A DNA stretch of 64,000 nt, from assembly GCF_020379485.1 (NCBI RefSeq), contig NC_063448.1, positions 14,841,726-14,905,725 on the forward strand. The letters run 5' to 3'. Made by a program: the position numbers and the translations under genes. This document shows, in pieces, positions 22,940 to 34,969 of the stretch. Source of the DNA: Brassica napus (taxonomy: Eukaryota; Streptophyta; Magnoliopsida; Brassicales; Brassicaceae). The notes under the pieces were generated by a model. It ran no database searches, was not told the DNA's origin, and saw only the letters and a program-made list of their open reading frames with translations. How positions within the stretch are numbered: the stretch's first letter is position 1; each line of letters opens with the position of its first letter.

Positions 22940-23474
22940 TATGCCTGAGACGGATCGGATATCCGAGCAATTTTAAGGTATTCGGATCCGAATCCTTATC
23001 CGACGGATCCATAATTTTACTATCTTTATCCGGATCCGAAGTTTTCGGATATCCGGATGTCGGATATCCTTCTAAAAATTGTAATATCCGGCGGACATCC
23101 GGATCCGGATTTGGATCCTTAAAATAAATAAAAAATAATATTAATATATAAAAAATATTAAAAATAATTTAAAAATAAAAAAATATAATGTTTTTAATTA
23201 TTTCTATGTATAATATTACAAAATTTACATAAAATTTATATATACTATTATAAAAATAAAAATATATTAAATTAATTAATTTTTATATATAGATATTACT
23301 ATTTTTAAATAGTTATTAATAAAACTTACGGATCCGGATATCCGGACTAAAAAATTAAGGTATCCGGATCCGGATCCGGAATCGGTCCCTCCGAATATCC
23401 GGATTTTTGGATCAGATCCGGATCCGGATCTCAAATCGAATACGGATCTCGGATAAAATTCTCATGCCTAGGCC
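22940..23474. mobile_element. GGATCCGGAT-rich MULE-like non-autonomous element
   Basis: The 535 bp element is flanked by perfect 10 bp copies of TACGATATAC (22930-22939 and 23475-23484). The ends are weak inverted repeats (TATGCCTGAGA left; TAGGCATGAGA near the right end on the other strand). Both ends are packed with GGATATCCGG and GGATCCGGAT palindromic repeats around an AT-rich core. A 9-10 bp target duplication suggests Mutator-type mobilisation. No coding capacity. Confidence 0.65.
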
Positions 23475-23750
23475 TACGATATACAGCTAAATCATTAATC
23501 ATTCGTCTCCACAAGTTACTGGAGTCTCGATAAATCGTATCCACGAGTTGCCTTGCACCACTAAATATAGGAGAAGATATTACCGAATAGATAAAAGGGA
23601 CGTTCACTAAAATTTCAACCTAATCTGCCCCAAGCCCATTTTGCCAAATAAGGTTTTTTTAGCACAATCAATTTTGTAAATTTCAAATATTCTGTCAAAT
23701 CAGTTTTGTTTGTCTAAAATTGTTGGTCTATAATTAAATACGATGAAGTG

Positions 23751-23974
23751 TAAGAGCCCCGTTGGAGCTCTTAAAATATGTATTATGTATATATATATAT
23801 TATATAGGCATAAGTATTTGTGGGGTCCTACAAAAATTCTTAAAATGAGATTTTTAGAACCTTTGCTTAAGGGGTTTCACAAAAATTGTGGACCCTACAA
23901 ATACTTATACATATATAATATATACATATATATATACATAATACATATTTTAAGAACTCCAATGGGAGGTGGTC
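23751..23974. mobile_element. Palindromic MITE
   Basis: Left (from AGAGCCCCGTTGGAG) and right (ending CTCCAATGGGAGGTGG) arms of about 90-100 bp are inverted repeats, including CTTAAAATATGTATTATGTA and its complement. The whole segment could fold into one long hairpin. No coding capacity; the superfamily is not certain. Confidence 0.6.
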
Positions 23975-24610
23975 TAAAAGCATGTTTATTGCAAGTCTCT
24001 TAGGTTGGGGTTCTTAACGTAATATAAGATATGGTCTCTTAAATTTTAACTAAAAAAACATCTATTTTTTGCTTGTCCTTACACTTACAATGTGTGGAAC
24101 AAGCCCGCAGGTTGTCTTTGCAATGGTAGTACAGATCCAGATTGGGCTCTCACTCTGCAGTATGTCACCTGCAACACGCTTCAAGGCATGGACAAGATTC
24201 TTATTAAAATGTTGTTCCAGACTTGCATCTACTACTTGTGGAAGGAGAGAAATGAGAGGCGGCACCAGAAAGGTTTTCGCAGTATGGATCAGACTATCCG
24301 ACTCATTGACAAGGCCTTGCGCAACAGAATCAGTTCTTTGCGGTATAAGGAGGATCATAAGTTGGCAGGAATAATGCAGCGCTCGTTTGAAGTGTTTACT
24401 CACACATAGATCATTATTTTTTGTTCTCAGTGTATAGCATTCAACTATTAGGTTCCCATTTGTAAATGTCTATTCTTTTCACTTTTGATCAATAAATTTC
24501 ACATTTCATCAAAAAAAAAAACTAAGAAACGTCTCTTAAAAGCTAAGAGACTGTATCTTATATTATGCTAAGAACCCCAAACTAAGAGACCTGCAATAAA
24601 CATGCTCTAA
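23975..24610. mobile_element. MITE with long terminal inverted repeats, carrying a LINE insertion
   Basis: The left end (GCATGTTTATTGCAAGTCTC at about 23980) and right end (same sequence inverted, ending at about 24606) form inverted repeats of about 70-80 bp that include GGGGTTCTTA and ATATAAGATA. Between them sits a truncated LINE with its own target duplication, so the MITE itself is about 170 bp. Confidence 0.65.
24064..24520 (+). mobile_element. 5'-truncated LINE (non-LTR retrotransposon) with poly(A)
   Basis: It ends in an A-run (24511-24520) and is flanked by imperfect 14-15 bp direct repeats (24049-24063 and 24521-24534, ACTAA.AAAC.TCT). The frame 24092-24409 reads LFQTCIYYLWKERNERRHQ..IDKALRNRISSLR, the usual C-terminal tail after the reverse transcriptase and zf-RVT region of plant LINEs. 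The RT core is missing, so it is a dead truncated copy. Confidence 0.8.
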
Positions 24611-25465
24611 GAAACCTGACTAAGAGTCTACATATATATATATAAGAGCATAAATATCCCACGATCTTTAGGTAGGTTTTTCAACTGTTTGGTCAGTGGG
24701 GTCAACAAAAAATTTTATAACCGGTCCCGAAAGTCACCCATTAAGGATCGATATTAGAGAGGTTTCTGCACTATTAGCGGGCCCTACAGACGAGTGGCGG
24801 CCCGCGATTGGTGCTTTTTAAAAAAAAAAAATTTAATAAGACAAAAAAAATTTAAAAAAGAAAAAATTTAAGGACCACACAAAATTTGGGGTTTTACCTA
24901 TAATCATGGTCTAAGAGATTTGGTAAAAGACAACACAAAATATGAAAGGTGTATGTATATCCTTTGGCAGTTTGGCACTGCACTATGAAAAAAATATGGT
25001 TAATGTTTCAAAGGTGTGTATGTATATCCTTTGGCACTGCACTCTGATAGTTCATCATCTATTATGTCATATGTATCCACCGTCAATTTGTGCAAATAAG
25101 CTCATGAATTCTGTGCCGATCTTGACCACAAGCCAAGCCTATCTAGTTCTGACCCTCATGCCTTTAATATTTAACCAAACGGATTCCAAATACGTTCTCT
25201 TGTTAAATCCAAGAAGAAAAATATGGTTTGGCCATAAACACAAGTCAAGATTTATAGCATAAAGTTACATCTTGCTGAAAAAAGCATAAAGTTAAATAGA
25301 TCTATTTAAATGCAAGAAGATCTTTGGACGAATTACAATGACTAAAGCAATCGCGATGGAATAGGAAAAAATGTAAAATGCATGCATCTCCTGCATTGCA
25401 TGATTGATATATGTATATAATTTATTTTATTTCGAGAGGTGGGCTCCATTTTTCTTACTATACAA
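24611..25465. other. AT-rich intergenic stretch, possible MITE relic
   Basis: The ends of 24646-24905 are weakly inverted (AGAGCATAAATATCCCA; complement of ATAATCATGGTCT) and may be an old MITE. A diverged direct repeat with ATGTATATCCTTTGGCA occurs at about 24950 and 25020. No gene seen. Confidence 0.4.
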
Positions 25466-26877
25466 GGGTTACCAGTGATTTAAATCTCCGACTATTTTCA
25501 AATGGGATGAAAAAAGGTTACCAGTGATTCATATCTCCGACTATTTTCAAATAGGATGAAAAACCTCAAACTAAAATTTTATGTTTTTAAACCTCCAACT
25601 ATTAAACCGTTAATGTCGTTAACCTTCCGTTAACAAAATCATCTTTTCTTAACAGAGACCCATTAAATTGAAATGCAACGTTTCATGTAATCACGAACGA
25701 CACGAGGTTCTTATAATCAATGAATATTTTAGTGATTAAACCTCTAACTATTTTTAAATCGGATGGAAAACCCACAACTAAAACTTTATGCTTTTAAAAC
25801 TTTATGCTTTTAAACCTTCAACTATTAAACATTTAATGCTTTTAACCCTCTGTAAACAAAGTCATCTTTTCTAAACGGGGAACCGTTACATAAACGACAC
25901 GAAATGCTTAAAACCTCCATATATCAATGGGTAATGATGATAAACTTATATTAACCCTAGAGTCAACTCTCTCAAATAAGCTAGAGTCAACTCTCTCAAA
26001 TAAGAGATCGGATGTAGCACTTGGGAATCGAATCCACAGAGAGCATGAGAACACAATAGAGCATATTTTAATAGTATTGAATAGAGAGAATATAAATGTA
26101 CAAATATTAAAATTAATACTATAAGTTATCTTTATGCATTGAAGTTTTTATTAAAGATAAATCATATATTCAAATATATTATCTCAACTAATTATAAAGT
26201 ATTAAAAATAATTTATTTTAAATTTACTTTATGTGTATTTTTACATATTTAATATGAAATCATTTCAAAATTATTATTAAATGAATAAATGCTTTATTTT
26301 GAATTTAATTCATATAATTTTTAGTTTTAGATTTTGAAACAAATTCTTATATAATATATATATATATATATATACGCTTCCAACATGTATCCGCTTCCTT
26401 ATTTATTTAAAAATTTCGCTTATGCGCTTTCATACGTTTCCGCTTCCACGTACCCGCTTCCGTTTCCGCTTCCACGTACCCGCTTCCGTTTCTATGTAAT
26501 CCTATCTTGATATCAATTTAACAGTTCTCTTCAGAAAATATGACTTTATTTACAGCGGGTTAAAAGCATTAAAGGTTTAATAGTTGAAGGTTTAAAAACA
26601 TAAAGTTTTAGTTGTGGGTTTTCCTTCCGATTTATAAATAGTTGGGGGTTTAAATCACTAAAATATCCATTGATTATAAGAACCTCGTGTCGTTTTCGTG
26701 ATTACATGAAACACTGCGTTTCGATTTAACGGGCCTCCGTTAAGAAAAAATGATTTTGTTAACGGAAGGTTAACGGCATTAACGGTTTAATAGTTGGAGG
26801 TTTAAAAACATAAAATTTTAGTTGAAGGTTTTTCATCCGATTTGAAAATAGCTGGAGGTTTAAATCACTAATAACCC
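25466..26877. mobile_element. Foldback element with long inverted-repeat arms
   Basis: The ends are GGGTTA and TAACCC. The left arm (about 25466-25920) and right arm (about 26560-26877) are inverted, sharing blocks such as ATTTAAACCTCCAACTATT, GTTAACCTTCCGTTAACA and CGTGATTACATGAAACG-like sequence. The first 45-50 bp of the left arm is tandemly duplicated. The centre holds AT repeats and CGCTTCC repeats (about 26375-26490). No transposase frame; no clear target duplication. Confidence 0.7.
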
Positions 26878-27576
26878 TATATATAACTATATAAGTAATG
26901 TTTCAATTATTCAGTAATAGTAGTGTACGTAGAAAATGCATCTTGCGTGGTGCTCCGATCGAATTAAATAATATCAATCCTAAGAGAAAATTATAGCATC
27001 AATCATATTACTTATTTTTATTTTTATTTTTTTTTGTTAAAAGGGCAATGTTTTTATTTTTTGATAAATGTACTTCATATGTTTTCCGTTTTCATCTTAT
27101 GTTTGCAAGATAATTGCAAATCCAGACAACCAACCAAAATACTTTTGTCCGAAAGTAAAACACAAGTCCGTCTCCAATTTTCATAGGTACAAGAGCATGA
27201 TTAGTGGATTTCTTAGGATGGAGTTCTTAGCGGAATATAAGACCATAATTATCTCAGTTTCTTAACAGGGTTTTTAAACATAATAGGTGATTTAATTAAA
27301 TCAAAATTAGTTAAAAACAATGTTACCGATCCTTAAAGTAAGGATTTTGGGATCGATTTTAAAGGGGGTTTTACAATCACGTGTCAAAAAAGAAAGACAT
27401 TTATTTTTTTTCTTTTTTTCTCTCTTTTTCTTTTCTTTTCTCTCGATTCTTTTTTTGGTTTCTCCGTCTTCTCCGTCACGCAACGATCGACAACTCTGTC
27501 GGTCCTCACGACGTCTCCTCCACGAGCGATCAATACCCACCACGAGCGATCGATACCTCTCTCTGTTCCCTGAACA

Positions 27577-27876
27577 ATGGTGGTTCCTCCAATACCCTCT
27601 CTGTTTCACTGGAGATTTCTGACCGGAAACAAACCACTTCTTGTAAGTGCATCTGGTTTTATAATCTTTTGTTGTTTTTCTGACTTTTGTCATCATTTAA
27701 AGCTGTTTGTTTGTCCCTCTTGTTGTTGCAGACGCTTGAGGATGAGTTCTTACGTAATCATACGAAGGTTTTGCTAACATAAGACGCGTCAGATAAAATT
27801 TGGGAAGTGAAACTGGATGGTGACAAGCTCGCCGGGGGCTGGGAAGAGTTCGCCGCCGTTCATAATTTCAGGTGGC
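27577..27876 (+). pseudogene. REM-family B3 domain fragment
   Basis: Exon 27577-27642 reads MVVPPIPSLFHWRFLTGNKP, then a GT-AG intron to 27732, then TLEDEFLRNHTKVLLT, an in-frame TAA, and DASDKIWEVKLDGDKLAGGW followed by EEFAAVHNF. This is the N-terminal part of a Brassicaceae REM-type B3 DNA-binding domain. The stop and the loss of the rest of the domain after about 27876 make it a pseudogene. It precedes the CDC48 exon in the same orientation. Confidence 0.8.
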
Positions 27877-28297
27877 TGGGATGTGCAAATTGTTTTTTTA
27901 TGTTCTTTGTTGTTGCAACTTGCAAGTGCCATTGGTTATGTAATAGGCTGCTTGATTTTGAAGTTCAGTGTCAAAATTGATAATGTAGCGTTTGTATATG
28001 ATAAGATAAACCAAGTAAACAAAGTTGAAAACAGAACTGAGTTTGTGGTCTTGAAGATGATTAAATATTCCACTTGTGCTTGCATTTTGAATTTGCTTAG
28101 TCATTCTTTGTGTAAAGGAGGACCCTTATGTTCTTCAATCGTAGATCACCATTGGCTTTTGAGTAACTCTTTTGAACTGAGTGCTAAATTTTGCTTCTTT
28201 TGATGAACATACACTTCTATGATTGTAATGCTCCCTTTCTATTGGCTTTGTTATTTATATAGTTCTTGTTGTGATGTTGTGTTGTAGTTGATTATAG

Positions 28298-28559
<262 letters not shown>

Positions 28560-29128
28560 GTAAGTTGTCTTTTTTTTTTTTCAATTGAGATATTGTTTAT
28601 ATGTATTGATTGATTTTGTTCTCATAACATTTTGAGGGGGTAGATGATGAAAATTTTAATCAATTTTTTTTTTTTTAAGAACTCACTACAAGAAAACAGC
28701 GATATTCTGACGGACATTCCGACGGAAAATGAAATCCTCGGAATATACCGAGGAATTTCCGAGGAAATTCCGAGGAAACACAAAATTGGGTTTCCTCGGA
28801 ATTTCCTCGGAATATACCGACGGAATTCCGAGGAAACTACAGTCCGTCGGAATATTCCGAGGAAATTCCGAGGAAAACTCTGTTCCTCGGAAAAAACCGA
28901 TGAATTCCGAGGAAATATTATAGCCGTTGGAGAGCCGTTGGGGGATTTTACAAAATTCCGAGGAAATTCCGACGAACTAGTTTTGTCCGTCGGAATTCCG
29001 TCGGAATTTCCTCGGTATGTCGGCAGGATTTAAACTATAAATACAAGCACTCCTCTTCCTCTTCATTCACTTCATATCTTCATCCTCCCTCTTACTCTAT
29101 TTACACACGAATTTGATTCATAAAAAAT

Positions 29129-32100
29129 ATGTCTTCTTCAAATTATTTTCGTTCTTGGATCGATCGACCTCATTTGGATCCGAACACGAGATTGCTTACG
29201 GAAGAATACCAACGAGGTATAACTGAATTCATGGGGTTAGTTCACCGACAACCGGAAGCAAAAACAGGTATGTTAAGATGTCCTTGCTCTAATTGTAAAA
29301 ATAGAAAGGTTATTAAAGAGTGGGATGTTTGGACTCATCTATATTTGAGTGGGTTTACACGAAGTTACAAAATTTGGTATCATCATGGGGAAACTGATTA
29401 TGAACATGGTAGTACTAGTGAACCTCAGCCAGCGGTTAGATTAGAAGAACCAATTAGAACGGATGTAGATTATGGTGTAGGTACTGAGCAGATGGTAAAT
29501 GATCATTTTAGAGGGGAAGATTTACCCAATGCAGAAGCTAGGAGATTTTATGATATGTTGGATGCTGGAAAGCAACCATTGTACGAAGGTTGCAGAGATG
29601 GTCATTCAGCTTTATCATCTGCTACAAGATTGATGGGCATTAAAACAGATTATAATTTGGCTGAAGACTGTGTGGATGCGATTGCTGATTTTGTAAAAGG
29701 TATTCTACCCGAGGATAATGTAGCTCCTGGTTCAGAAACTCGTAGCTGGTCTTGGTTTATCGTATCAGGTAATAGATGTATGCAGCGACAACTGCATGAT
29801 TTATTGGAGGGTGGATGAACAGCGGGTTACATGCAAATTTTGTGGAAAGCCTCGTTATAAAGATACAATTGGAAGAGTTCCAGTGCCATATAAAAGGATG
29901 TGGTATTTACCTTTGACGGAAAGGTTGCAGAGGTTGTATCTGTCTGAACGCACAGCGCAACCAATGAGATGGCATGCGGAGCACTCAACAGATGGTGAGA
30001 TCAGACATCCTTCAGATGCAAAAGCGTGGAAGCATTTCCAATCAAAGTATCCCGACTTTGCGTATGAGAGAAGAAATGTCTACCTTGGATTATGTACTGA
30101 TGGTTTCAGTCCGTTTGGCAAGAGTGGAAGACAGTATTCTCTATGGCCCGTCATTCTTACACCATACAACCTCCCCCCCAAACTTGTGCTTGCGACGAGA
30201 GTTTTTGTTTCTCTCGATTCTCGTTCCCGGACCAGAGCATCCTAAGAGATCACTTGATGTGTTTCTTCAGCCACTAATATATGAGTTGCAACAACTATGG
30301 GCTCAAGGTGCTGAAACATACGATGTTTCGTGTAAAGAAAACTTTCAAATGCGGGCAGTACTAATGTGGACAATAAGTGATTTTCCAGCATATGGTATGT
30401 TGTCTGGATGGACAACGCATGGAAGGCTATCATGTCCATATTGTCAAGATAACACTGATGCTTTCCAACTAAAGCACGGAAGGAAAACGTGTTGGTTTGA
30501 CTGTCACAGGAGATTCCTACCACCTGATCATCCATATCGTAGGAGTAGGAATTTGTTTACGAAGAACAAGAGGGTGTTTGACAGTCCACCTCCGGAAATT
30601 TGTGGGAAAGATTTGAAGATACAACTAAGAGATTTTGGTGCAGAAAGGACGCCAGAAGTCGGTGGACATGAGCGTTTTCCGGTAGATGCTGTTGGAGAAC
30701 TACATAACTGGCACAAAAAAGTATTTTCTGGGATCTGCCATACTGGGAGGATCATCTGCTAAGGCATAATTTAGATGTCATGCATATTGAGAAGAACTTT
30801 TTTGACAATCTCATGAACACGATCCTTAATGTTCAAGGTAAAACAAAGGATAATTTGAAGTCAAGACTGGATTTAGTCGATATATGTGCTCGTTCAGAAC
30901 TTCATGTTGATGAGAATGGTAGGGCTCCTTTTCCCATATACCGACTTGATGCAGCGGGAAAAGATGCGTTCTTTGATTGGATTTCAAACGATGTGGAATT
31001 TCCAGACGGTTACGCATCAAATTTGCGTAACTGTATCGACAGAAAGGAAGGAAAGTTTACTGGCTTGAAAAGCCACGATTGCCATGTAATGATGCAGCGC
31101 CTCCTTCCGTTCGCCTTCAAGGAAATATTACCACGAAATGTTCATGAAGCAATTGCAGGGATAAGTGGTTTCTTCCGCGATTTATGCACGAGATCAGTGA
31201 CTCTTGAAGGTATTGAAAATTTGAAGACTAACATAGCCGTGATTCAGTGCAACCTTGAGAAGATATTTCCTCCCTCATTTTTTGATGTTATGGAGCATCT
31301 TGTTATTCACCTGGCAAGAGAATTGGAACTTGGTGGTCCTGTGCAGTATAGATGGATGTATCTGTATGAGCGGTATATGTTCCATTTGAAGAAGATGGTG
31401 AAAAATTTAAGTAGGGTGGAAGGTTCTATAGTCGCACAGATGATCAATGAAGAAACTTCAAACTTTGCCGAGTACTACTTTCCAGCAGAAGTTCAGACCA
31501 AAAACAGAAGACCTGCTCGGCATGATGATAGAGGCGAACGGGCAACATATCATGTTACGGTTCCAGACATTTTCACAGACGTTGGACGACTTAGCGGAAA
31601 ACCAAAGGACCGTCGACTTACTGAGCAGGAGCGCAGTCATTTGCAAACATATTTGCTCACCAACTGCGAAGACGTTCTTCAATATGAGAGGTAAATAAAT
31701 GAGCTTACAAATTTTTATTTTAACAAGTTGAAATTTAAATCTTAATTAATTACATTATTGTCATCATATACAGGATTTTCATGGCAGAAAAGCGGTTCGA
31801 GTATAGATACGCCACAGAGGACGAACTAGAAGAAATGAAGCAGAGAGAATTTACTGGATGGATGTTTACTTATGTGAGTGCTTTAAACAAATTAAAATAT
31901 ATTTTATCACATATTTATACTAATTCACATTTATTGATATAATATATATATATGTGCTATTAATAGGTGTCTGCTGGTTTGGCCAGAGGTGAAACATTTG
32001 ACGATTGGATACGTGAGATGGTCGTTGGACCAAACTTTGTTGTGAAGTCATATCCGAGATTTTGTACTCGAGGATATGCATTCACAACTCAGAAGAGGAG

Positions 32101-32732
32101 ACGTTCGAGTACGACTTATGATGCTGGCGTTTGTTCTGCATCAGGAGATGATGTATACTACGGACACATACATGAGATTTTGGAAATCAAGTATTTGGGC
32201 ATGGTTGGATTGCGCTGTACTGTTTTCTATTGTGATTGGCACGACAACACCCCAGATCGAGGTGTGAGAACAGATGCATTTGGTGTTACATCAGTAAATT
32301 CGAGGCGAAAGCTGCAATATTATGATCCTTTCATTCTTGCTTCCCAGGCCGATCAGGTAATTAAATGTTAATTATTCAGAATGATTCATCATCATGTGTA
32401 TTAATTTATAATTTTTCTAAATGTTACAGGTTTGTTATATCAAGTACCCCCGGGTAAGGAACAGAGATGATCCATGGGTTACTGTTACAAGACTCAACCC
32501 GAGAGGCCGAGTTCAGGGAAGTTCTGAGCTGGAAGACCCACTACAACCAAGCACATCCGGCAACTGTAGTGCAGCAGAAGATTTAGCTGGAGTTGGCCTT
32601 GTAGTCGATTTAACCGACTTTGGAGAGGAAGCCGTCGTTCACGTAGAGGATGAACCAGTAATTGGAGAGTTTCACCAAGATCCAGATTCAGATTCATCTG
32701 GTGATGATGACTCGGAAACAGACTACCATTGA
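29129..32732 (+). pseudogene. CACTA transposase TNPD (Transposase_21 family), frameshifted
   Basis: The N-terminal Transpos_assoc domain (RSWIDRPHLDPNTRLLTEEY; CPCSNCKN) starts at 29129. Transposase_21 follows across frames (CMIYWRVDEQ; SCPYCQDNTDAFQL; HNLDVMHIEKNFFDN), then a DUF4218-like region (GPVQYRWMYLYERYM), and, after introns, exons 31774-31873, 31967-32355 (DUF4216-like) and 32430-32732 with an acidic tail. Frame breaks are visible near 29730 (internal loss before QKLVAGLGL), near 30175 in a C-run and near 30720 in an A-run; the last two could be assembly errors in homopolymers. As given it cannot make an active transposase. Confidence 0.88.
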
Positions 32733-33010
32733 ACTTATTTTTTTTTTTTTAAGAAATACCGAGGAAATTCCGAGGAACACTTGATATAACCTCTTTCCTC
32801 GGATAATAGTTATTTGGTTTATCTAGCAAGGCAAAGCTGAATACGAATTAAAAGCTACACAAAACACAACCAAATAAAACAAAGAAACCATGTAAAAGAA
32901 ATACGAACTCATAATTAAGAAACCTAAAAAAAACTCAGTTCAAAATTAACAGAAAATAAGACCATAAAACGTTAGAATAGAAAAGAAAATAAAATAGCCG
33001 GTGATAGCTC

Positions 33011-34459
33011 CTACTCCTCGTCTCCTGCTCCAGATGTTCCTGCATCGTTGGGTCTCTTGGACCTCTTTCTTACCCTGTGTGTACCACTCGAACCCGAACC
33101 AGAGCTGGATGGAGAGTTGTCCCGATGAACTACATCATCCTTTTGGCAACGACACGGCCTGATACGTGAAATGGCAGCCCAGATCTTGTGTAGCATGTCG
33201 TTGTTTGTCTTTATGCTCTGATCTCTCCAATGTTGTTGCTGGCGCGAAGTGGCGTTCGGTGGAAGCTCTTGCAGCTTGTACTGGCTGGAGTCTGATGGGA
33301 GTAGCTGATGGGGTTGTGAATCATCTGGAATGGCTTGTGCAGCCTCATCTTGTCCTTCTTCATCAACCACGCCCTTGCCTTTGGTCTGATATTTTGGCGT
33401 GAAGAAGGATGGCTTGTCTACTAGTGCGGTAGCAGGGGGTAGGAACTCAACTGCAGCCTCTGAAAGTAGAGCAGTCAGGCCGATCTGAGGCAGGTGGCAG
33501 TAGAGTGTTTTCTTCGCTCGGTCCTGGAATACGTAGACGTAAGGACCATCCCGATCGATCCTCGAGTGGGGACCAGCTATGAACTCCTTACTTACTAGAG
33601 AAATGACATCCAGGTAGTTCCAAGCAATGTTGTTCGATCTGTCCAGTGCTACCTGGTGGTTCTCACAGTCTACACCCACATGTCTAAGGATCCGAGTAAT
33701 CACTGCACCAAATCCACATGCATTGCTCTTGGATTTGGTTACTTTCCCCTTGTATCCTGCTAAGTTTGCGGCCAGCACCGCTCCCATGTTGAAGGCAGTA
33801 GCAGGTGGGAATGTAGAGTTTCCAAATGCCGGTAGCAAATGCCTCACACCTTGGTACAGGAGGCACAACTCCCATTGCGTGACTGATGCGGCTGTGGTTG
33901 TCCCGTATAGCAATGAGCCAATGAGGCGTGTCGCATATCTCAGTACTGGGCTCCGGATAAGTGACTCCTTTGCCTGAGAAGATCTATAAACCCCTGTGCC
34001 AATCGTTTCCCAGAAGTTCAACAGCTCTGAAGTCCAATAAAGACCATATGTCCTCTCCCCCGCACTCAATCCAAATAGTCCGCAGAGGTCTGTGAAAGAT
34101 ACCTCATAGTATACTTTCTGCACTACGAATGCCAGAAAACCTTCCTGATGGCTATCATCGGGACGGGTGACGTATGCGGATGCTATGAACTGGCGTACCA
34201 ACTCCGGATAAGTGGGTTCCTTGAGGTTGCATAGTTGGCCTAGACCCATGTTCTGGAACAGTCCTTCAATGTCTGCTTTGATTCCCAATATTGTCATCGT
34301 CTCAGGACATGCTAGTTGTGTAGCCGGAACGGCTACCTTCTTCATGTTGTTGTAGTGGGTGGTATCAGACTTATCCCACTTCTTTGGCCTTTGCTTCTCC
34401 AGCTGTGACGAACCCGCTTCTTGTGTGTTTTTCTTTGCTGATGTTTTCGTGCGCTTCAT
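33011..34459 (-). CDS. Athila-ORF1-like protein carried by the CACTA element
   Basis: An intact 482-residue frame runs antisense to the transposase. Residues about 120-300 (GLSAGERTYGLYWTSELLNF; GTGVYRSSQAK; RSPVLRYATRLIGSLLYG) resemble the Athila ORF-1 family (PF03078) known from Arabidopsis gypsy elements and from host-like genes. The C-terminus is Ser-rich with a basic RVRKRSKRP stretch that may be a nuclear signal. Upstream, an AAGACAG/GTATA donor (34769) and TTTTGTAG acceptor (34463) define a likely 5' UTR intron, so it looks like an expressed gene. No LTR or pol lies nearby. Function unknown; capture from an Athila element or a shared ancestral transposon protein are both possible. Confidence 0.7.
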   Translation of the reverse strand: MKRTKTSAKKNTQEAGSSQLEKQRPKKWDKSDTTHYNNMKKVAVPATQLACPETMTILGIKADIEGLFQNMGLGQLCNLKEPTYPELVRQFIASAYVTRPDDSHQEGFLAFVVQKVYYEVSFTDLCGLFGLSAGERTYGLYWTSELLNFWETIGTGVYRSSQAKESLIRSPVLRYATRLIGSLLYGTTTAASVTQWELCLLYQGVRHLLPAFGNSTFPPATAFNMGAVLAANLAGYKGKVTKSKSNACGFGAVITRILRHVGVDCENHQVALDRSNNIAWNYLDVISLVSKEFIAGPHSRIDRDGPYVYVFQDRAKKTLYCHLPQIGLTALLSEAAVEFLPPATALVDKPSFFTPKYQTKGKGVVDEEGQDEAAQAIPDDSQPHQLLPSDSSQYKLQELPPNATSRQQQHWRDQSIKTNNDMLHKIWAAISRIRPCRCQKDDVVHRDNSPSSSGSGSSGTHRVRKRSKRPNDAGTSGAGDEE

Positions 34460-34462
34460 TCT

Positions 34463-34768
34463 CTACAAAATAGAATCATTGCTCTCAACATGGTTATAAT
34501 CAATTAAGAAGGCAAAGCTGAACATGAAAATGAAAAGCGAAATCGAGTTGTGATAAAAAAAACGAAATTGAAAAAAATTCTCTATCCCTAAATCATCTCA
34601 AATCATGTTCCAAACTCGTTGATCACAGACAATTGTGTTCTATTCCATGTTTAAACATCTGTTTCATGCATATTTGATCAAGGAATCAACACGGAAATAA
34701 GAAATTCACAAAACCCAAAAAATTGCTCAAGAACACGATTTCAGAATGTGGAGATTCGCGGAGTATAC
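34463..34768 (-). other. Predicted 5' UTR intron of the antisense CACTA gene
   Basis: On the minus strand a good donor (CTAAGACAG/GTATAC) and a T-rich acceptor (TTTTGTAG) three bases before the ATG bracket 306 bp. The upstream leader would be about 34769-34900. Confidence 0.5.
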
Positions 34769-34969
34769 CTGTCTTAGGGTGAAGACGAGTGTAGGAATCA
34801 GGTAGAGCTCGAAAAATCAAGTGGAATAGAGCCCAAAATTGTTCAAATCGGATGATTATAGAGAGAGAAAGGGGGGGGCGAATTATAGGGGAAATCGGAG
34901 GGGATGAGAGTTCTAAGGTTTAGATCCAAAAAAGGTCGGGTTTTGCCTTATAATTCTGTTTTCCGAACA

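Noticed and set aside
24646..24905. Second MITE next to the LINE-bearing one
   Set aside because: Terminal similarity is too weak by eye to define ends; kept only as a possible relic in the intergenic entry.
27320..27696. Overlapping frames in pyrimidine-rich DNA
   Set aside because: Low-complexity CT-rich leader upstream of the REM fragment; no conserved domain.
28644..29033. Open frame with repeated EEIPRK/RNSEE residues
   Set aside because: Generated by the CACTA subterminal TTCCGAGG repeats; same for 38660-39126.
33627..33977. Plus-strand frame of 116 codons
   Set aside because: Shadow of the longer antisense Athila-like frame with better coding character.
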